From Bombyx mori (taxonomy: Eukaryota; Arthropoda; Insecta; Lepidoptera; Bombycidae), in contig NC_085133.1 in the NCBI RefSeq assembly GCF_030269925.1, positions 3,926,001-3,990,000 on the forward strand: a DNA stretch of 64,000 nt, read 5' to 3'. The translations under genes were made by a program, and so were the position numbers. Under the pieces are notes generated by a model. That model ran no database searches, was not told the origin of the DNA, and worked only from the letters and a program-made list of their open reading frames with translations. This document shows positions 1 through 10,940 of this stretch, piece after piece; positions within the stretch are counted from its first letter, which is position 1, and each line of letters starts with the position of its first letter.

Positions 1-930
1 AGTAATATCAATAAATTAGGTTTTAATTAGTCACGTATAATAATTATTCGTTGACACATCTCGATTTTGGGGGTCGATGGACTGTTTCACAACTTATTTT
101 GTTTATGGGACTATAAGAAAGCTTTCTGGTCGGACTTTTATGTGAATGTTTTGAATTTTATCGAAGCTTTGAGAGCTTTTATTTTAATATTCAAGGCTGC
201 ATTAAACTAATTTATTTGCCGGGAATTGATTAACGTCGCTAACTGGAAGAAATTCCAAATTACTCTCTCAATCATTCGATCTCTCTTTCACGTATCTACC
301 GGTACTAGAATGATCTGATTTCATAATTAAAATGACTTCTACGTTTTAATCGTGCCTTTTTTATTGTTATCATATTATTACCGACGCTTCAGATACTTTG
401 CAGTTTTTACGGTCACGGATGACGTGTTAAGCGTGGACGTGACCTTGGTTTTCTAGCCTTGAAATAATACAATCTTAAATGGAGATCTTGGACTAGGAAC
501 CCCGCTTTTAACAACTCATCAACTGATCCGGCTTTCAAGAAGCGAATACTACTAATACTGATTACGTAAACCGAAATTTCTAGAACGTATGTGCGATTCT
601 CTCGACTCAAGCAATTCTATATTTACAAGTCACGCCATATGTATGTGTGTACTTCACAGTAGAAACTAGTAGCATAGACACGTACAGCTCCGAAAAATTA
701 AAACATCATCAAAACAAATACAAATCTGCCGGTTCTTAACTTTCGTAGTCCAATTGATTTCTCCGCTAAGGCGAACTAAGGCGTCGGTTAGTACTTCGAT
801 TGTCATGCATAGCTCTCGCGAGGCGTGTCGGTCGACATTATTCATAATGCGACGTTCACACCTTCGTCACATACCTAGTGCGATTGCATTCTGACATAGT
901 AACCGAGAGGTAACTGTTGCACTGATGCGT
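1..930. other. upstream region, nothing recognised
   Basis: AT-rich sequence with no supported gene. Possible promoter or upstream intron territory of pangolin. ORFs here are short and lack recognisable motifs. Confidence 0.5.
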
Positions 931-1335
931 TTTTCTTTTTTATTTATTTTTATTGCTTAGATGTGTGGACGAGCTCACAGCCCATCTGTTAAGTGGTTAC
1001 TGGAGCCCATATACATCTACAACGTTCTAAGGTCTCAGTATAGTTACAACGGCTGCCCCACCCTTCAAACCGGAACGCATTACTGCTTCACGACAGAAAT
1101 AGGCGGCGTGGTGGTACCTACCCGTACGGACTGACAAGACGTCCTACCACCAGTAATTACGCAAATTAAAATTTTTCGGGTTTGATTTTTATTACACGAT
1201 GCTATTCATTCATCGTGGAAGTCAATCGTGAGCATTCGTCAAGTACGCATTGGTACTCGCCTGCAGGATTCGAGCACCGGTGCCTCGCTCAACACGAATG
1301 CACCGGACGTTTTATTCTTTAGGTCACGACGACTT
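931..1335 (-). mobile_element. Bm1 SINE, near full length
   Basis: Reads on + from poly-T through the Bm1 tail (tgcttagatg...gacgagctcacagccca), the body (ttcacgacagaaatagg) and finally the tRNA-like head with its B box (complement of ggtgctcgaatcc) near 1270 and the 5' end at about 1335. A small deletion removes the segment before 'gttctaagg'. It is antisense to pangolin. Confidence 0.88.
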
Positions 1336-2932
1336 CAGAATAGGATAGGAAAATATAATAATAAAAATAATAATAATAGGAAAATAATAATACAGTTTAC
1401 GTTCATCGTCTTCTGTAATCGTCCCGAAGCACACGATAAGAGAACCCGAATAAAGATCCTTCACAATGATACTGAGTTCGCCCTTCGAAAAAGAACTGGT
1501 AATATAGTAGTAATTCTCACTAAAATCTCTACCAACGAGGCCCCAAAATTAGATTTCAACACTGGCTCAAAATGGAATGGTATACATATAAATAGGATTA
1601 TTCAAGGTAAAAGAAAATTAAAGACATTCGAAAGAAAAGTCTAGACGAATTAATATTTTTATGTTTAATAAAAAAAACAATACAAATGTCAATGTACTAT
1701 CTAATAAACTATTTAATTTTGTGCTAGACAAAGAGAGCACTATTTTGAATAAACCCTACCAAAAAAAACGCAAAAGTATAAATACTGTTTATATATACAT
1801 AATCCAAATATTATTAGCTAATTTCCATTGCTTTTGCAGTACACATATAAAATTTGATTAAATTCCTCAAAGGCACTTTCCAAAACAAGACATGAAGTAA
1901 CTATGTACCCAATAATATTTAAAAAATAAATTAATGTCAGCTAACTTCGCCCCAACGTATTTCGTTACTTCTGTTATAATTTTGTCAGCTTATCTTTTTA
2001 CGAGGAAACCACTGAATACTATATTAATGAAACTTGGCACGGACATAGTTTAAATCATGTAGGAATACGTGGGCGAAGCCACGGGCAATTTTAGTTTTTA
2101 TTATAAACGGAAATGGTCACGTTTCGATGTTGCACGTCCGATAAGATAAATTGAAGTGAAAATGGAATTTGATTACGAAGATGGCCGACAAATTCTTAGC
2201 TGGAAGCTTTAATAGTGATGGGAAAAGACGGAATTATATTATTAACATTATTAACTAGGAACTTATCTAATGAAAAATGGATATTGTGTTAATAAAAAAA
2301 ACATCTAATACTTTCTCACGATTTTTTTTTAAATCTTCGATTTCTAATTTAGATAAAATTTGAGAAAATAATTTTACGAAAAATTTCAATGATGATTCAT
2401 AAAAAGTTTTGATGTTAATGAAACTGCACCTAAAGCGTGCGTGTGCGCGTATCCTGCCTCGACTTATGTATATCTATCTGATTTCTATTCAATCTTGATA
2501 CGAGCTTCATTGAATAAAGACGTGGATTATGTCGGACCTAATATCCTTCGCGTCCTACATTCATTGCCGATGTTTGATTTACGACTTGATAAATTGCTAT
2601 CTGCGACGCACGTAGCATGGAATTCGAAATTCGAAAATCATGCTAAGTTAGTGTAATAACGCTAAACACGAACCGAACCCAACCTTGAGATCCCACATTC
2701 TAGACAATCTAAACATCGGTATTAATCGTCCCGCACTCGACATCTCGCGCAGTTTTCTTAGATACACTTGGCTCGGAGCCAGAAGTGGCCGTTGTCGTAC
2801 ACTTGACAAGGAGCTTGACCCAAAAGATACGTCACACCGCTGTGCCAACGTCCGTTGCCCAACGGCCCGGACGACCAACACCCCAACACAAACCTTACCG
2901 CCATTATAATTAAGACCTTTCTTCTTTTTCAG
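1336..2932. other. upstream AT-rich DNA, mostly unassigned
   Basis: Long A/T-rich stretch. Only a degraded Helitron-like 3' end (2068-2093) stands out. The more GC-rich part, 2650-2900, could be an old repeat or a 5' UTR exon; no protein domain is visible on either strand. Confidence 0.4.
2068..2093 (+). mobile_element. Helitron-like 3' end, degraded
   Basis: Contains the small hairpin GTGGgcgaagCCAC followed by gggcaattttag, resembling lepidopteran Helitron termini (hairpin, then CTAG). The terminal CTAG has become TTAG and no 5' end was found. Confidence 0.4.
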
Positions 2933-3150
2933 ATACCAAGAACGAAAACTAACGGAACACCTCATTAGGCATTTAAGTCTTCAATCTGTGATCTCATGTT
3001 AGTATAGTGACGGACGCCTAAATTAGTTTAGCGAAGAGACTTGGATCAGGATAGGATGTTAGTTGCTGTGGCGTTTTAAAGTGACATGGATGACAGATAG
3101 TGGGGGTTTGATTAGAGGATGGGATATAGTAGAACTCGGGTGAGTTGAAG
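2933..3150 (+). other. pan: probable 5' UTR part of the pangolin start exon
   Basis: A strong acceptor-like site, cctttcttctttttcag, ends at 2932, so the start exon may run 2933-3318 and be preceded by an upstream non-coding exon. The segment contains several short uORFs, for example ATG-TTA-GTA-TAG near 2997, a seven-codon ORF near 3056, MDDR near 3087 and a nine-codon ORF starting at 3119, all closing before or near the main ATG. Whether transcription instead starts within this segment cannot be seen; no clear TATA or initiator stands out. Confidence 0.45.
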
Positions 3151-3318
3151 ATGCCGCATGCTCACTCGAGTTCGGCTGCGAGCTCGGGCGGCGACGACCT
3201 GGGCTCAACGGATGAGATCAAGGTCTTCAAGGACGAGGGCGACGGAGAGGACGAGAAGAGAAGTTCCGAGAACCTATTAGAGGAGAAGTCGAGTCTAATC
3301 GATTGGACCGAAAGCGAG
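3151..3318 (+). CDS. pan: pangolin/TCF, first coding exon (beta-catenin-binding domain)
   Basis: Encodes the first 56 residues of a TCF/LEF HMG-box transcription factor, which recruits beta-catenin (Armadillo) to Wnt target genes in the nucleus. The reading runs from MPHAHS through the blocks [19 protein letters not shown] and KSSLI to TESE. This is the order found in the N terminus of fly Pangolin and of vertebrate TCFs. Asp21/Glu22 and Phe26/Lys27 align with the DE and FK pair that contact beta-catenin in known structures, and Leu49 with the conserved Leu of SSL. The start is fixed by an in-frame TAG at 3130-3132 and a purine at -3. The exon ends at GAG|gtgagt (3319-3324), phase 0. Codon GC is far above that of the surrounding intron. 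Trp52 replaces the Leu I recall in the fly protein. HMG box and C-clamp are not in this window. Confidence 0.94.
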
Positions 3319-3356
3319 GTGAGTAAATACTCGTATAGATATTTTTGACGTGTCCA

Positions 3357-3598
3357 TTTTTTTTTTATTGCTTAGATGGGTGGACGAGCTCACAGCCCAC
3401 CTGGTGTTAAGTGGTTACTGGAGCCCATAGACATCTACAACGTAAATGCGCCACCCACCTTCAGATATAAGTTCTAAGGTCTCAAGTATAGTTACAACGG
3501 CTGCCCTACCCTTCAAACCGAAACGCACTACTGCTTCACGGCAGAAATAGGTAGGGTGGTGGTACCCGCGCGGACTCACAAGAGGTCCTACCACCAGT
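3357..3598 (-). mobile_element. Bm1 SINE, 5'-truncated, next to the exon-1 donor
   Basis: Poly-T followed by the Bm1 tail and body, ending at gtcctaccaccagt; the tRNA head is missing. It begins about 38 nt past the pangolin splice donor. A (CTAT)n run follows at 3599-3613. Confidence 0.88.
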
Positions 3599-3613
3599 CT
3601 ATCTATCTATCTC

Positions 3614-4330
3614 TTGGGTTTATGGCGTTTCCTTTTAGATTTCGCTAATGTCAAGTGACAAGTGTATTACTCTGCTTTCTATAGCGGGCTTCGTAAACGC
3701 GTTCACAGATTGTAACTAAGAATTAAGTGAGTAGCTAAGAATGTTTGATGACAGGATCGCTGTTGATGTACATAAAACAAATAAGACGCACACAATATAT
3801 ATATACAGGGGTTAGTTTTTTTGACGTGTCAGATCTGTTAATTTGTTCATATGGCGACGGACAGTTTACTTAGTCATACAATCTTCAATTGTAATTCAAA
3901 TGCTTTGATTACTACTCCTAAATCGCACTATAGTATTTAATTGATCCATTGAGGTAACATTTGGTAGATTGATATTTTAGGTGGTATTTTTGAGAATATG
4001 AAAACTGCGTAATATCAATTCAGTAATGCTCATTATAAGCTATTTTAAAATAGGCACAAACATTGCATTATTAAGAATACAAAATACGTTTAAGGCGATT
4101 TTAGTTTCTACAACTCGTTTGAAGAAGATTATTGGGAAGCTTTTTGAGATGAATCTTACATTGTCTTACACAGCACCAAGATTAATCCGTGACATCATCC
4201 GAATTTTTATATCTGTATAGAGAGAAAATTTTGTAAACACAAATATCTATTTTGTTTACGTTCTAATCAGACTACAAGAACGAATATTATTTGACGGTTG
4301 GAACGTTGATTAGTATTTCCTTCTTTTTTT
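3614..4330. other. intronic DNA without recognised repeats
   Basis: AT-rich, contains a short TA run near 3799. Nothing coding can be supported. Confidence 0.5.
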
Positions 4331-4565
4331 TTACTACCTATGCTGATAGCCTTGAGAGGCTATTTCAGCTTCGCCCTAACGTTTGTAGGTGAGCTCACAG
4401 GACTCAAACCTGACTACGATGCTAACACGAACCCTAGCAAGAGCCGTGCTTCGCAGAATCTACCACCGGATCGGAAACGCGACCCTCTGAGAAGATCCAG
4501 CGAGAAACTCAGTGGGCTGTGTCTGAGAGTTAATTTGCTCGTCGAGCCCTTCGTCACAAGCGACG
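4331..4565 (-). mobile_element. LINE 3' end, family X1
   Basis: Poly-T then ctacctatgctgatagcc, the complement of the tail 'agcctctcaaggctatcagcataggtagg(A)n' seen in sense at 36.6 kb. The inner part carries the cgcagaatctaccaccggatc block shared by all X copies and by the 3' UTR of the BMC1-type LINE at 27.5 kb. Confidence 0.72.
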
Positions 4566-4763
4566 GGTTTTATTATTTTTTAATTACATATTATGTGCCT
4601 AGATTTATGTGAATTAAAAAAAATAGATGCAATTACATATAAGAACCAGACAGGACATCGAAAACTATTCATCTCGATTTAAAAACACATTAATTACGTA
4701 TTGTAAATACTAATTTCGGTGATGAAACATATTTTAATGAATTTAATTATTTTTGAATTTATA

Positions 4764-4812
4764 GCTGGAATAGCCTCTTAGGCCATCAGAGACTAGGTAA
4801 TAAAATAAAAAA
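4764..4812 (+). mobile_element. LINE tail fragment, family X2
   Basis: agctggaatagcctcttagg...actaggta followed by an A-rich tail. It is related to X1 but distinct, and lies tail-outward opposite the X1 copy at 4331. Confidence 0.55.
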
Positions 4813-4895
4813 GACATGTGGTTGAATCTCGTAATTTCAATTTTGAATAATTAGATGGAGTTCCTATTAAAATATTTACATAAGCGAATATTCTG

Positions 4896-5294
4896 GAAGC
4901 TGATGATGCAACGGTGTTCGAATCTCAGGCGGGTACCAATTTTTCTAATGAAATCGTACTCAACAAATGTTCACGATTGACTTCCACGGTGAAGGAATAA
5001 CATTGTGTGATAAAAATGAAACCCGCAAAATTATAATTTGCGTAATTACTGGTGGTAGAACCTCTTGTGAGTCCTCGCGGGTGGGTATCACCGCCCTGCC
5101 TATTTCTGCCGTGAAGCAGTAATGCGTTTCAGTTTGAAGGGTGGGGCAGCCGTTGTAACTATGCTTGAGACCTTAGAACTTATATCTCAAGGTGGGTGGC
5201 GCATTTAAGTTGTGAATGTCTATGGGCTCCAGTAACCACTTAACACCAGGTGGGCTGTGAGCTCGTCCACCCATCTAAGCAATAAATAAAACAA
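4896..5294 (+). mobile_element. Bm1 SINE, nearly complete, sense
   Basis: Begins within the tRNA-like head (B box ggtgttcgaatctc), runs through the gaaggaataacattgtg segment, the ctggtggtagaacctcttg body and the tail to ctaagcaataaataaaa. It is one of the few copies in the same orientation as pangolin. Confidence 0.9.
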
Positions 5295-5765
5295 AACGCA
5301 AAAATAAAATGTAAATAAACAATTCGCCAAAGCAGAAGAAAATGCTTATCTTATTTTTAATTGGACTTGTGAATCTCGATTAATTGAATATAAAACCATC
5401 CCAGTACTGGATGAGTTAATGCAGCAGAGAAGCATACACCTACCGTTAAGATGTTGCAGTTATTATAAATATTGCTTCAATAACTTACAATATTGCACAT
5501 GAGTAAGTTTAAAATGACGTTGCTATTACTAAACCGCAGAAATCGGCGTCACATACGTTGCTTGAAATGCAACGTATTTTTCTCGCTTAGTTCAAGACGC
5601 GTACAATTTATGCATTTTTATTTTGTTTTTACGACCTGAATCCGAGTTCTTACAAAATTTCAAACATTTCTGTTCGAAATAAAAATCGATATTTTCGTGT
5701 TTTTATTTAATAGCTCTGTAATATATTTTTATAACACATTTAACAAGTTTCCCAAAGAATATTAA

Positions 5766-6177
5766 TCTATATATTAATACGTGAAGCAAAAACTTTGTAC
5801 CCTTTTTACGAAATTTGCGCGGACGGTGGAGTATGAAATTTTCCACACTTATAGAGAATATAGAGAAGAAGTGCACAATGCTATTTTTTTTTTAAATAAT
5901 GCATAAAAGGTACATTAAATCAATAAAGAAAACATTACACACACTACATACCATGTATTTGACGCACACACGCATGCATACTATTTATTGTCAAACTTTT
6001 GTTCTTGACGTCTGTTGTCAAAATGAGATTAAATATTGTTTGTCTTTATTAATATTTTTTATAGTGTAGTCTTGGCGAAATTTGTATTTATAGAAATATA
6101 AAATACAATCGTAATAGTTTACAAACTTACAATTCCAATTAATTATAGTCGAATTTCGACTACTGCGGGGCCTCTAG
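5766..6177 (+). mobile_element. Helitron family B, non-autonomous
   Basis: Starts TCTATATATTAATACGTGAA and ends with the hairpin gtcgaatttcgac, ten-odd bases, then CTAG, with T following: classic Helitron termini. About 410 bp, no coding capacity. Five further copies lie in the window. Confidence 0.82.
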
Positions 6178-7089
6178 TTAAGAGATAATTTTATATTTCA
6201 TTTAGACTAGTCTTTCGGAGGTTAAACAGCCACTGATGTCCATAGCATTCAGAGACTCAGGGGAAATCTCAAACCTCCCTATGGGGTTTCATAATACGCC
6301 CCACGATCAGCAATGATACTTAAAGATATCCCTTTAACATAAGCTACCATTGTAGTTTCGATATTTAGCACACAAAAAAACCATAGTGATTGACCTTTTG
6401 AACAATATACGAATGCAAGTTAAACATAAATAAATAACGTCGGTGGTCTCTATAGAAATGCTCTATTTGTAAAAACCGAGCTTCACGCGGCGCTACAATT
6501 TGCTCTACAATATAGGGTACAAAATGTACGAATCACCATCTCTACTATAGAGCAGGTGCCCATCTCAGGTAGAGCTGAACAAGGTCCTATTATTTGCATT
6601 GTTAAAACCAATGGGATGTGCACAATATATTGAGTTTGCGTTTACGAATTAAATTTTGCGTTCCGTTTCAAATTATTCAAGCAACAATGACTCTTATATG
6701 TATTAAAGTTAAGTTACCCAAGAACATTCAAGTTATTTGTGAACTTAACACCAGTACAATTTTCAGTTTATTATTGTTGTCCTATCCGCGTTATTTATAA
6801 TTGAGCAATGCATGGGAGTAATTTTTTTTTTGACGGAAAAAATTAACTTGCACATTTGATATTAAAATAATCGAATTATCTTCTTGTTTCGCTTCTGAAT
6901 AAATCTGGTTTCGTTGTTGTTTTTATACAGGTTTTGATTTTTAGTGATGGATAGAAGAGCTAACAACCGACTTCGTATTGACATTCTGAATATCCCATGC
7001 CTAACACAACTTCAATACCACTGCCTAACTTAGAACATGAAATGATTCCAACCCAGTGATAGGTTCAACGAACCCTGCTCTTGCTAGGT
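6178..7089. other. intronic DNA, unassigned
   Basis: No supported gene. The stretch 6200-6600 has more GC and may be an old repeat, but I could not match it to another copy here. Confidence 0.4.
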
Positions 7090-7506
7090 TTTTTTTTCTA
7101 CCTAAGCTGATAGCCTTGAGAGGCTATTACAGCGTAACTTTAACTAGTAGGTGAGCTCACGGGGCTCAAACCTGACGACGTTGCTAACACGAACCCTAGC
7201 AATAGCCGTGCTGCGCAGAATCTACCACCAGATCGGAAACGCGACCCACTGAGAAGATCTGGCGAAAAACTCAGTGAGCTATGTCTGGGAGTTAATTTAC
7301 TCGTCGAGCCCTTCGTCGCAAGCAACGGGTTCGACGAGAACGATGACCGGTGCTTGAGGTACCTAAAAGCACCGTTAGTGGATCGGGAGGATCCGAAATG
7401 ACTTATTTGGGGCGACGTCCACTGCTTTCCATTCTCTCCGCAGGTTCGGGAATGTAGTTACCGGCGGCCACGATGAGAGGGTTCTCGTGCCGCTTTATCG
7501 AAGTGG
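7090..7506 (-). mobile_element. LINE 3' end, family X1, longer copy
   Basis: Poly-T, ctacctaagctgatagccttgagagg, then the shared cgcagaatctaccaccagatc block and about 200 bp more of upstream sequence than the 4.3-kb copy. It abuts the sense X2 fragment that has been split by a separate LINE insertion. Confidence 0.72.
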
Positions 7507-7519
7507 GTTGCTAGGGCTA

Positions 7520-7764
7520 TTCTATTCTATTCTATCAGCCCATGGACGTCCACTGCTGGACATAGGCCTCCCCCAAGCCTCGCCACAAAGACCGGTCCTG
7601 CGCTGCCTGCATCCAGCGGATCCCCGCGAACCTCAATAGATCGTCGGCCCACCTTGTGGGAGGCCTACCCACGCTACATCGTCCAGTACGCGGTCGCCAC
7701 TCCAGAACCTCCTGGCCCCAACGGCCATCCGTTCCGCGAGCAATGTGTCCTGCCCACTGCCACT
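7520..7764 (-). mobile_element. 5'-truncated LINE with 13-bp target-site duplication
   Basis: On the - strand it encodes the end of a reverse-transcriptase ORF: ...GRPPTRWADDLL...MQAAQDRSLWRGLGE followed by AYVQQWTSMG and a stop (complement of 7535-7537). The 3' end is an (ATAGA)n tail. It is flanked by gttgctagggcta at 7507-7519 and 7765-7777, a clean target-site duplication, so the insertion borders are well defined. Confidence 0.88.
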
Positions 7765-7777
7765 GTTGCTAGGGCTA

Positions 7778-7885
7778 GCTAGCTAGTGTTAGCTATTCTC
7801 TCAGGTTGAGTCCGTAAGCTCACCACTCATTCGAGCGTAGCTGGAAATAGCCTCTTAGGCTACCAGTGATTAGGTAGGGAAAAAT
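7778..7885 (+). mobile_element. LINE tail, family X2
   Basis: gtgttagctattctctcagg...agctggaaatagcctcttaggctaccagtgattaggtagg and an A-rich end. It continues the copy that carries the target duplication at 7507/7765. Confidence 0.55.
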
Positions 7886-7888
7886 AAG

Positions 7889-9568
7889 TAATTGTATATT
7901 GTGTACACTCTTAACTGAGTCGAATAATTACTTTGCGGCAGAAATAGGTAGGAAGACTGTACCTAATGCAAAAATACAACTCCTCACGAAAATAACTACT
8001 CCTTCAAACTCGTTCAGACAGGCAAATATAATATTAGCACGCCCCTCTAACAGATCAGCGATTTGCTTAAACGCTAATGTCGCCCACGCTCTAACGATGT
8101 TACTGTCACTGTCAGCAAACGTATACTCCACGTTACATGCGCTAACACTTTCAGGGTGCTTATGTGATGTGAAAACGATACTACCTTTTTAAACGTTATA
8201 GTAGATATAATTAAAAAGATATAATTTTATCAAAACACAGTGTATAATGGCATTTAATTTTTAAAATACAGACACAGAAGACGTGCATGATCGCCTGTAA
8301 CGACAGTGACGTCATTAAACATTATGTTCATTTTTTTTCGACTATTTATATTTTAGACAATTCCACAACCTGATTGTAATATAGTAATATTACAATATGG
8401 CTTTGTATTATTGTGCTGATTTTCATTGGTAAGTTTTATCATGTAGATACAAAATAAAATGTATTAGACGTAATTGATAACTGGACTGCGTGCGACCTTC
8501 CAAAGACCACCGCCACCAGAATACAATTTCTAATTCACTAACGTAACATTTAAAACTAATTACGGACATAATTTTCTTATCATAATTAATTCACCCCAAA
8601 CTATTATATTAACATTTATTTACAGCGCTACTTATTAAGTTTGAAAACATTTGAATCGTAATATCTACTTAGTTCTATATTAATGAAGATTTCAAATCGG
8701 ACAACGGCGTTCGCTCTGGTACAATTAATGCGTTGTATAGCAATGAATTATATTTAAAAAAAACATTTAATTTTTTTAATGTCCGCAATGTGAGAATTTT
8801 AATTATTCATGAGACTGTCCCGGTAAACGAACTCATTATTGTAACAATTCAACGCTCAGATAAACATCTGAAGAGTTAATGAGTCAACCGCTCAATTATC
8901 TTATCTCTGAAACCACCGTGAGCTTGCGATAGGTGGCCCGTCTCGCGGAATACCCAATAAAACAAACAGGGTAAATGACCGTGACGAAACAATATGAAAA
9001 CACACGAAATGCGACAGAGAAGTGGGAGCCCTAAAAAAAATATCCAGGTACCTTTCAAAATAGAATCGGTACGTTTCCGAAAATCTATACAATACGAATC
9101 ATAAATTACCGTTCATTGTATTAGTTCCGAAAATTCTATTATTCAACGTCCTTCTTTCTACCTGCTCGGGTATTTCTTATAAACACCATACTCCCTTTGT
9201 GGACAGATTACCTGTCGAGCCGAGAGGCGAGTGCAAACAACACCTACCAAGTTACATGTGTTGTCTTTTTCTAGCGCCCGCAAAACAAACAGCGCGTGAA
9301 GGGGAGAAAAAATCGACAAGTCACAGACACGGACGGCATAAATATTGGATTATAGTTAGGTGCAATTCTGGTGTATGTCATAATAGCAGAGATTATTGTA
9401 CGTGATGCCATTACAAAGAGTTCTTTGGCTTATTTTTCGATTTCGCTTCGATTATATTGAGTTACATCGTGAATTGGTTTTCGAAGTTCACGCCCGTAAG
9501 GATTTCCGATGGTTTATTGTTATGTTATTTTTACGTAAACCTTTCGTAACGTTATTAATATAGATTTA
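7889..9568. other. intronic DNA, largely unique
   Basis: A short Bm1-like scrap (gcggcagaaataggtagg, about 7935) is the only repeat noted. A perfect CRE-type octamer TGACGTCA occurs at 8307-8314, which alone is not evidence of function. No coding sequence supported. Confidence 0.45.
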
Positions 9569-9857
9569 CTAGCTGACCCGGCAGACTTCGTAGTGCTTCA
9601 ATCGATAAATAAAAGACCTAAACTTTTGTATAAAATAAACTTAAAACAAACAAAAGGAGTCCGTCCGACGGGGGACACATCAAAGTAAAACAAAATCGTC
9701 ATTTTTATATAATTCCGAGCATTTTCATATTTATTTACCTCTTAAACCTCCTCTGGACTTCCACGAATAATTCAAGACCAAAATTAGCCAAAGCGGTCCA
9801 GCCGTTCTCGAGTTTTAGCGAGACTAACGAACAGCAATTCATTTTTATATATATAGA
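9569..9857 (-). mobile_element. Helitron family A
   Basis: On + begins ctagctgacccggcagactt and ends ...caattcatttttatatatatagat, so the element reads on - from TCTATATATA to CTAG. About 289 bp, non-coding. Confidence 0.82.
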
Positions 9858-10440
9858 TGATTTAAATGTTGTAAATAAATGTATTTTAATTTGAATCAAA
9901 ATCCGTTTCTGTTTCCTTATTATTCTCATAACAAATGCGTCTACAAAATTGACAGTTACTTCTGCTTTGTCAACACCCTTTGAGTACATATTAAACGTGA
10001 AATGGGACATTTGGATCTTAACAAGAAACTAAAAATTACATATTCAGCAATATTTTTACATACTTAAACTGATTATTACAATTATTATAATCAACGCGAA
10101 AATTTTAATTAACACTTCGCTTCGAAAGGACACGACAAAGCTCCGTGATTGGACTAAAAACAATAAAATTAATGACTGAAACAAAATATAAGGTCTTTAT
10201 AAATAATTATAATTTTCAACTAGTTGAATTTGAATTTATAATGTTTCAAAGTCGAGAACTGGCTTTGGACGGGGGTATTAAATAAATTTACTCACACAAA
10301 AATCCATGCGTAAGAATATTTCGTTAACTTGAATTTTATTTTGTGTTCGCAGACATATCTAAACAAAAATCTTTTATTTTTATTTTTGGAAAATAAATGT
10401 AAATTAAAAAAGCAAGTATTTTAATGATTCTTTATTGGCC
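9858..10440. other. intronic DNA, nothing recognised
   Basis: AT-rich, no supported feature. Confidence 0.5.
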
Positions 10441-10615
10441 ATGTATTTTAGAGGTAGAGGGGGAAGAGGTCGACCGAAGAAGACATGAATGGAGTGTGTG
10501 AATGACGATATGAGAGAGAGAGGAGTGAGTGTTGAGATGACGGTTGATAGAAGAATGGAAGAGAAAAATTATCTGTGCCGACCCCACCTAGTGGGATAAG
10601 GTGGAGAAAAAGAAG
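10441..10615 (+). mobile_element. RTE-type LINE 3' end
   Basis: Same sequence as the ends at 45.1 kb and 60.5 kb: remnants of RGRG-(x)-KK-W-ECVNDDM, then the 3' UTR with gccgaccccacctagtggga and gtggagaaaaagaag. Strongly 5'-truncated. It sits directly downstream of the Helitron helicase stop codon. Confidence 0.72.
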
Positions 10616-10641
10616 ATTTTAGTTCATTGGGTTTCCACTCT

Positions 10642-10940
10642 TTAGTGAAGCACCTTGTGATAGACAAGAGAAGACAAGACATTTTTCGTTTTATTATCAG
10701 GTACAAGAACAAATAACGGACATGGTCTTCCGACCCGTGAACATGCCACATATAATTGACCATGGGAAAAATAGAGATTTTATAGATTCAGACCACAAAC
10801 TTTTAAGGATTGGCCTTGGGATTTGTTTATGATCATGGCGATTTCAAAACGGATAAAGTTTTCTATGTCCTTCTCCTGGTTCTAAGGTACCTCCCCACCA
10901 ATTTTCAGCCAAATCAGTTCAGCCTGTTCAGTATATAGAT
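10642..10940 (-). pseudogene. Helitron element with PIF1-like helicase C terminus
   Basis: On the - strand, downstream of a Helitron-like 5' end (TCTATATACTGAACAGG at about 10940), the sequence 10856-10642 encodes FEIAMIINKSQGQSLKVCGL, an in-frame stop, then HGQLYVACSRVGRP and VPDNKTKN up to a natural stop. INKSQGQSL and GQLYVACSR are the last helicase motifs (V and VI) of the Rep-Hel protein of autonomous Helitrons. The 5' terminal DNA is joined directly to the C terminus, so the rest of Rep-Hel has been deleted. Being interrupted and truncated, it cannot make a working helicase, but it shows that an autonomous lineage was present. Confidence 0.82.

Noticed and set aside
1228..1644. 138-codon + strand ORF
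   Set aside because: Its first third is the antisense tRNA head of a Bm1 SINE and the rest is A-rich DNA.
2648..2965. 105-codon - strand ORF and its + strand shadow upstream of pangolin
   Set aside because: Overlaps the probable 5' UTR acceptor region; no domain on either strand.
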